DNA of 64,000 nt, taken from Lysobacter sp. 5GHs7-4. GTDB taxonomy: Bacteria; Pseudomonadota; Gammaproteobacteria; Xanthomonadales; Xanthomonadaceae. The notes below the pieces were generated by a model. That model was not told where the DNA came from. It ran no database searches and saw only the letters and a list, made by a program, of their open reading frames with translations. Of this stretch, positions 61,903 through 64,000 are shown piece after piece (positions within the stretch are counted from its first letter, which is position 1; each line of letters opens with the position of its first letter). The translations under genes were made by a program, and so were the position numbers. The DNA is taken from contig NZ_CP089924.1 in assembly GCF_021284765.1 (NCBI RefSeq), forward strand, positions 3,800,001 to 3,864,000, in the 5' to 3' direction.

Positions 61903-63300
61903 ATGAAAGACGAGCCGAACCCACGGTCGCGACGCACCTTCTGGCGCGTGGCCAGCCTCGCCGGATTGCTCACCCTCACCCTCGGTTCCGCCGCGCAGAC
62001 GTCGCTGCGCTGGAACCCGCCGCCGTCGGGCGCGCAGGCTAACCCGCAAGCCGCGCACGGCCTGCCGCAACCGGTATCGACCTACGTCACCCAACGCGGC
62101 AACGTGATGCCGCTGGCCGCGGGCTTCGACGTGCAGCAGTTCGAAGGCATGGCCCAACAGTTGGTCGCCAATCAGCGCGTGCCCGGTCTGGCGATGGCGA
62201 TCGTGCACAACGGCCGCATCCTCAGCGCGCGCGGCTACGGCATCACCGACGTGCGCGCGGCCGAGCCGGTCGATGCGCACACCGTGTTCCGCCTGGCCTC
62301 GCTGTCCAAGGGTGTGGCCGCGACCATGGCCGGCGTGCTGGTCAACGACGGCACCCTGCGTTGGGACAGCAAGCTGGTCGACTACATGCCCGGCTTCCAG
62401 ATGGTCGATCCCTACGCGGCGCAACAGATCACCGTCGCCGACCTGCTCAGCCACCGCGTCGGCCTGACCCACAACACCTACGACCGCGACCTCGAGAACT
62501 ACACCGATTACCGCACGCTCACGCAGAAGCTCGCGTACGCGCCGATGTCCTGCCAGCCGGGCACCTGCTACGGCTACCAGAACATCGCCTTCAGCCTGAT
62601 CGGCGACGTGGTGTTCGCGGCCACCGGCGATTTCTACAGCCAGGAAGTGCAGCGCCGTTTGTTCAAGCCGCTGGGCATGAACGACGCCAGCCTGGGCTTG
62701 GAAGGCATCACCGCCAGCGCGCGCTGGGCGCGTCCGCATGTGCGCGCGCGCGGCGGCTGGACCTCGGTCACGCCCAAGCCGACCTACTACCAGCTGCCGC
62801 CGGCCGCGGGCGTCAACGCCAGCGCCAGCGACATGGCGCAATGGCTGCTCGCGCAGACCGGGCATCGCCCCGACGTGCTGCCGGCGCCGCTGCTGGCGAC
62901 CCTGCATCAGCCGCTGGTCGACACGCCCGGCGAAACCCGCGGCTCGGCCTGGCGCCGTTCGCGCGTGAGCTCGGCCGGTTACGCGCTGGGTTGGCGCGTG
63001 TACGACTACTCGGGCCATCAGTTGGTGTTCCATGGCGGCGCCGTGCAGGGCTACCGCGGCCTGGTCGCGCTGCTGCCCGAACGCGACCTCGGCATCGCCG
63101 TGCTCTGGAACAGCGAGAGCGCCCTGCCCTCCGGCCTGCTGCCGACCATCCTCGACCGCGCCATCGGCCTGTCGCCGGAGCGCTGGCTCGACGTCGACTT
63201 CGACGACCCCACGCTCTACGTGGACGCGGGCAACAACGGCCGCAATCCGGCCAATCCGCCCGGCAGCGAAGCCTCCACCGCGACCGCCGCGCCGCACTAA
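61903..63300 (+). CDS. Serine beta-lactamase-like hydrolase, exported
   Basis: 465 aa. N-terminal PRSRRTFWRVASLAGLLTLTLGSAA includes Arg-Arg and a hydrophobic core, a possible Tat or Sec signal. Class C/esterase (PF00144) motifs: FRLASLSKGVAATMAG (SxxK), YGYQNIAFSLIG (YxN), and LVFHGGAVQGYRG (HGG). These match beta-lactamase-related D-aminopeptidases and esterases; activity on beta-lactams is not implied. Divergent from the LemA operon. Downstream lies the 113-bp repeat array. Confidence 0.93.
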   Translation: MKDEPNPRSRRTFWRVASLAGLLTLTLGSAAQTSLRWNPPPSGAQANPQAAHGLPQPVSTYVTQRGNVMPLAAGFDVQQFEGMAQQLVANQRVPGLAMAIVHNGRILSARGYGITDVRAAEPVDAHTVFRLASLSKGVAATMAGVLVNDGTLRWDSKLVDYMPGFQMVDPYAAQQITVADLLSHRVGLTHNTYDRDLENYTDYRTLTQKLAYAPMSCQPGTCYGYQNIAFSLIGDVVFAATGDFYSQEVQRRLFKPLGMNDASLGLEGITASARWARPHVRARGGWTSVTPKPTYYQLPPAAGVNASASDMAQWLLAQTGHRPDVLPAPLLATLHQPLVDTPGETRGSAWRRSRVSSAGYALGWRVYDYSGHQLVFHGGAVQGYRGLVALLPERDLGIAVLWNSESALPSGLLPTILDRAIGLSPERWLDVDFDDPTLYVDAGNNGRNPANPPGSEASTATAAPH

Positions 63301-63368
63301 GCGACGCGCAGCGCTCCCAATCCTTACCCGACTCGCCGCGCGCCCCAGGCGCGCGGCGCGCATCGCGG

Positions 63369-64000
63369 TGGAATCGGGCTTCGTAGGATGCGGTGTCAAC
63401 CGCATCGGCGCGCGGCGCCGCAGCGACGCGCTGGTGCGGTTCGCCCGCGGCTCACCACACCCTACGGCGGGCGCACGGCGGCGGAATCGGGCTTCGTAGG
63501 ATGCGGTGACAACCGCATCGGCGCGCGGCGCCGCAGCGACGCGTTGGTGCGGTTCGCCCGCGGCTCACCACACCCTACGGCGGGCACACGGCGACGGAAT
63601 CGGGCTTCGTAGGATGCGGTGACAACCGCATCGGCGCGCGGCGCCGCAGCGACGCGCTGGTGTGGTTCGCCCGCGGCTCACCACACCCTACGGCGGGCGC
63701 ACGGCGACGGAATCGGGCTTCGTAGGATGCGGTGACAACCGCATCGGCGCGCGGCGCCGCAGCGACGCGTTGGTGCGGTTCGCCCGCGGCTCACCACCCC
63801 CTACGGCGGGCACACGGCGACGGAATCGGGCTTCGTAGGATGCGGTGACAACCGCATCGGCGCGCGGCGCCGCAGCGACGCGTTGATGCGGTTCGCCCGC
63901 GGCTCACCACACCCTACGGCAGGCGCACGGCGACGGAATCGGGCTTCGTAGGATGCGGTGACAACCGCATCGGCGCGCGGCGCCGCAGCGACGCGTTGGT
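63369..64000. repeat. Tandem array of a 113-bp palindromic unit, at least 5.5 copies, open at window end
   Basis: The string CTTCGTAGGATGCGGTGACA recurs with its TT at 63380, 63493, 63606, 63719, 63832 and 63945, an exact 113-bp period (the first copy reads GGTGTCA). Within each unit GATGCGGT-GACA-ACCGCATC is a perfect hairpin, and the far half ends CACCACACCCTACGG, roughly the reverse complement of the first half. Copies differ by single bases. Open frames through it are artefacts. Probably a REP/BIME-like amplification. Confidence 0.9.

Noticed and set aside
63369..64000. CRISPR array
   Set aside because: The whole 113-bp unit is repeated with no variable spacers, and no cas gene is nearby.

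Overview
The window looks like a chromosomal segment of a Gram-negative, high-GC gammaproteobacterium of the Lysobacter/Xanthomonadaceae type. That rests on the strong GC bias at third codon positions, a secreted GH18 chitinase, large TonB-dependent receptors, a SAM riboswitch ahead of a metX-metB-hom operon, LemA/M48 and cytochrome b561/YceI neighbours, and dispersed palindromic repeats of the kind common in this family. The genus is an inference; no rRNA gene or plasmid/phage hallmark is present.

Layout. 1-1559 (-): start of a propeller-type sensor that runs off the left edge. 1758-3647: YceI / cytochrome b561 / YceI operon. 3785-7295: small redox protein, L-serine deaminase, zinc-ribbon protein, and an alpha/beta hydrolase split by a one-base frameshift. 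7447-12118: Tat-exported molybdenum hydroxylase (large subunit, 2Fe-2S subunit, triheme cytochrome c). 12119-14729: LacI-type operator, then chitinase. 14730-15276: hairpins and a cluster of dispersed repeats. 15277-18667 (-): metX-metB-hom behind a SAM-I riboswitch. 18970-25846: lipoprotein propeller, M23 peptidase, release factor 3, small proteins, a sulfotransferase/Asp-Asn hydroxylase pair, and a TrhA/hemolysin III protein. 25998-31472: AsmA protein, CBS protein and GT2 glycosyltransferase, MtgA, Hsp33. 31579-39967: probable outer-membrane protein, two tandem TonB-dependent receptors with duplicated promoters and terminators, and a 2OG-Fe(II) oxygenase. 40005-44269 (-): ECF sigma/anti-sigma/DUF4097 operon, then a TPR-sulfotransferase coupled to a second 2OG-Fe(II) oxygenase. 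44277-50156: GTP-type PEP carboxykinase, TetR regulator with a divergent acyl-CoA dehydrogenase, and a hotdog-fold protein. 50182-56148: small membrane proteins, a TrmY-like (mostly archaeal) RNA methyltransferase beside gene remnants, a DUF922 protease, a metallophosphoesterase, a Tat-exported epimerase and an MFS transporter. 56357-63300: GMC oxidoreductase, small secreted protein, a repeat-rich island, M48 protease plus LemA, and a serine beta-lactamase-like hydrolase. 63369-64000: a tandem array of a 113-bp palindromic unit that continues past the window.

How the genes fit together. The best-supported functional units are the riboswitch-controlled methionine operon, the periplasmic Mo-hydroxylase with its own cytochrome c, the YceI/cytochrome b561 operon, and fadE facing its probable TetR repressor. 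The most unusual theme is the clustering, within about 20 kb, of three Fe(II)-dependent hydroxylase-type oxygenases and two sulfotransferases. Two oxygenase/sulfotransferase pairs are adjacent, and the third oxygenase sits directly behind the duplicated TonB-dependent receptors. This may be a surface- or peptide-modification system tied to uptake; that is an inference to be tested. Many long antisense open frames, including some above 1000 codons, are GC-bias shadows and were not annotated.
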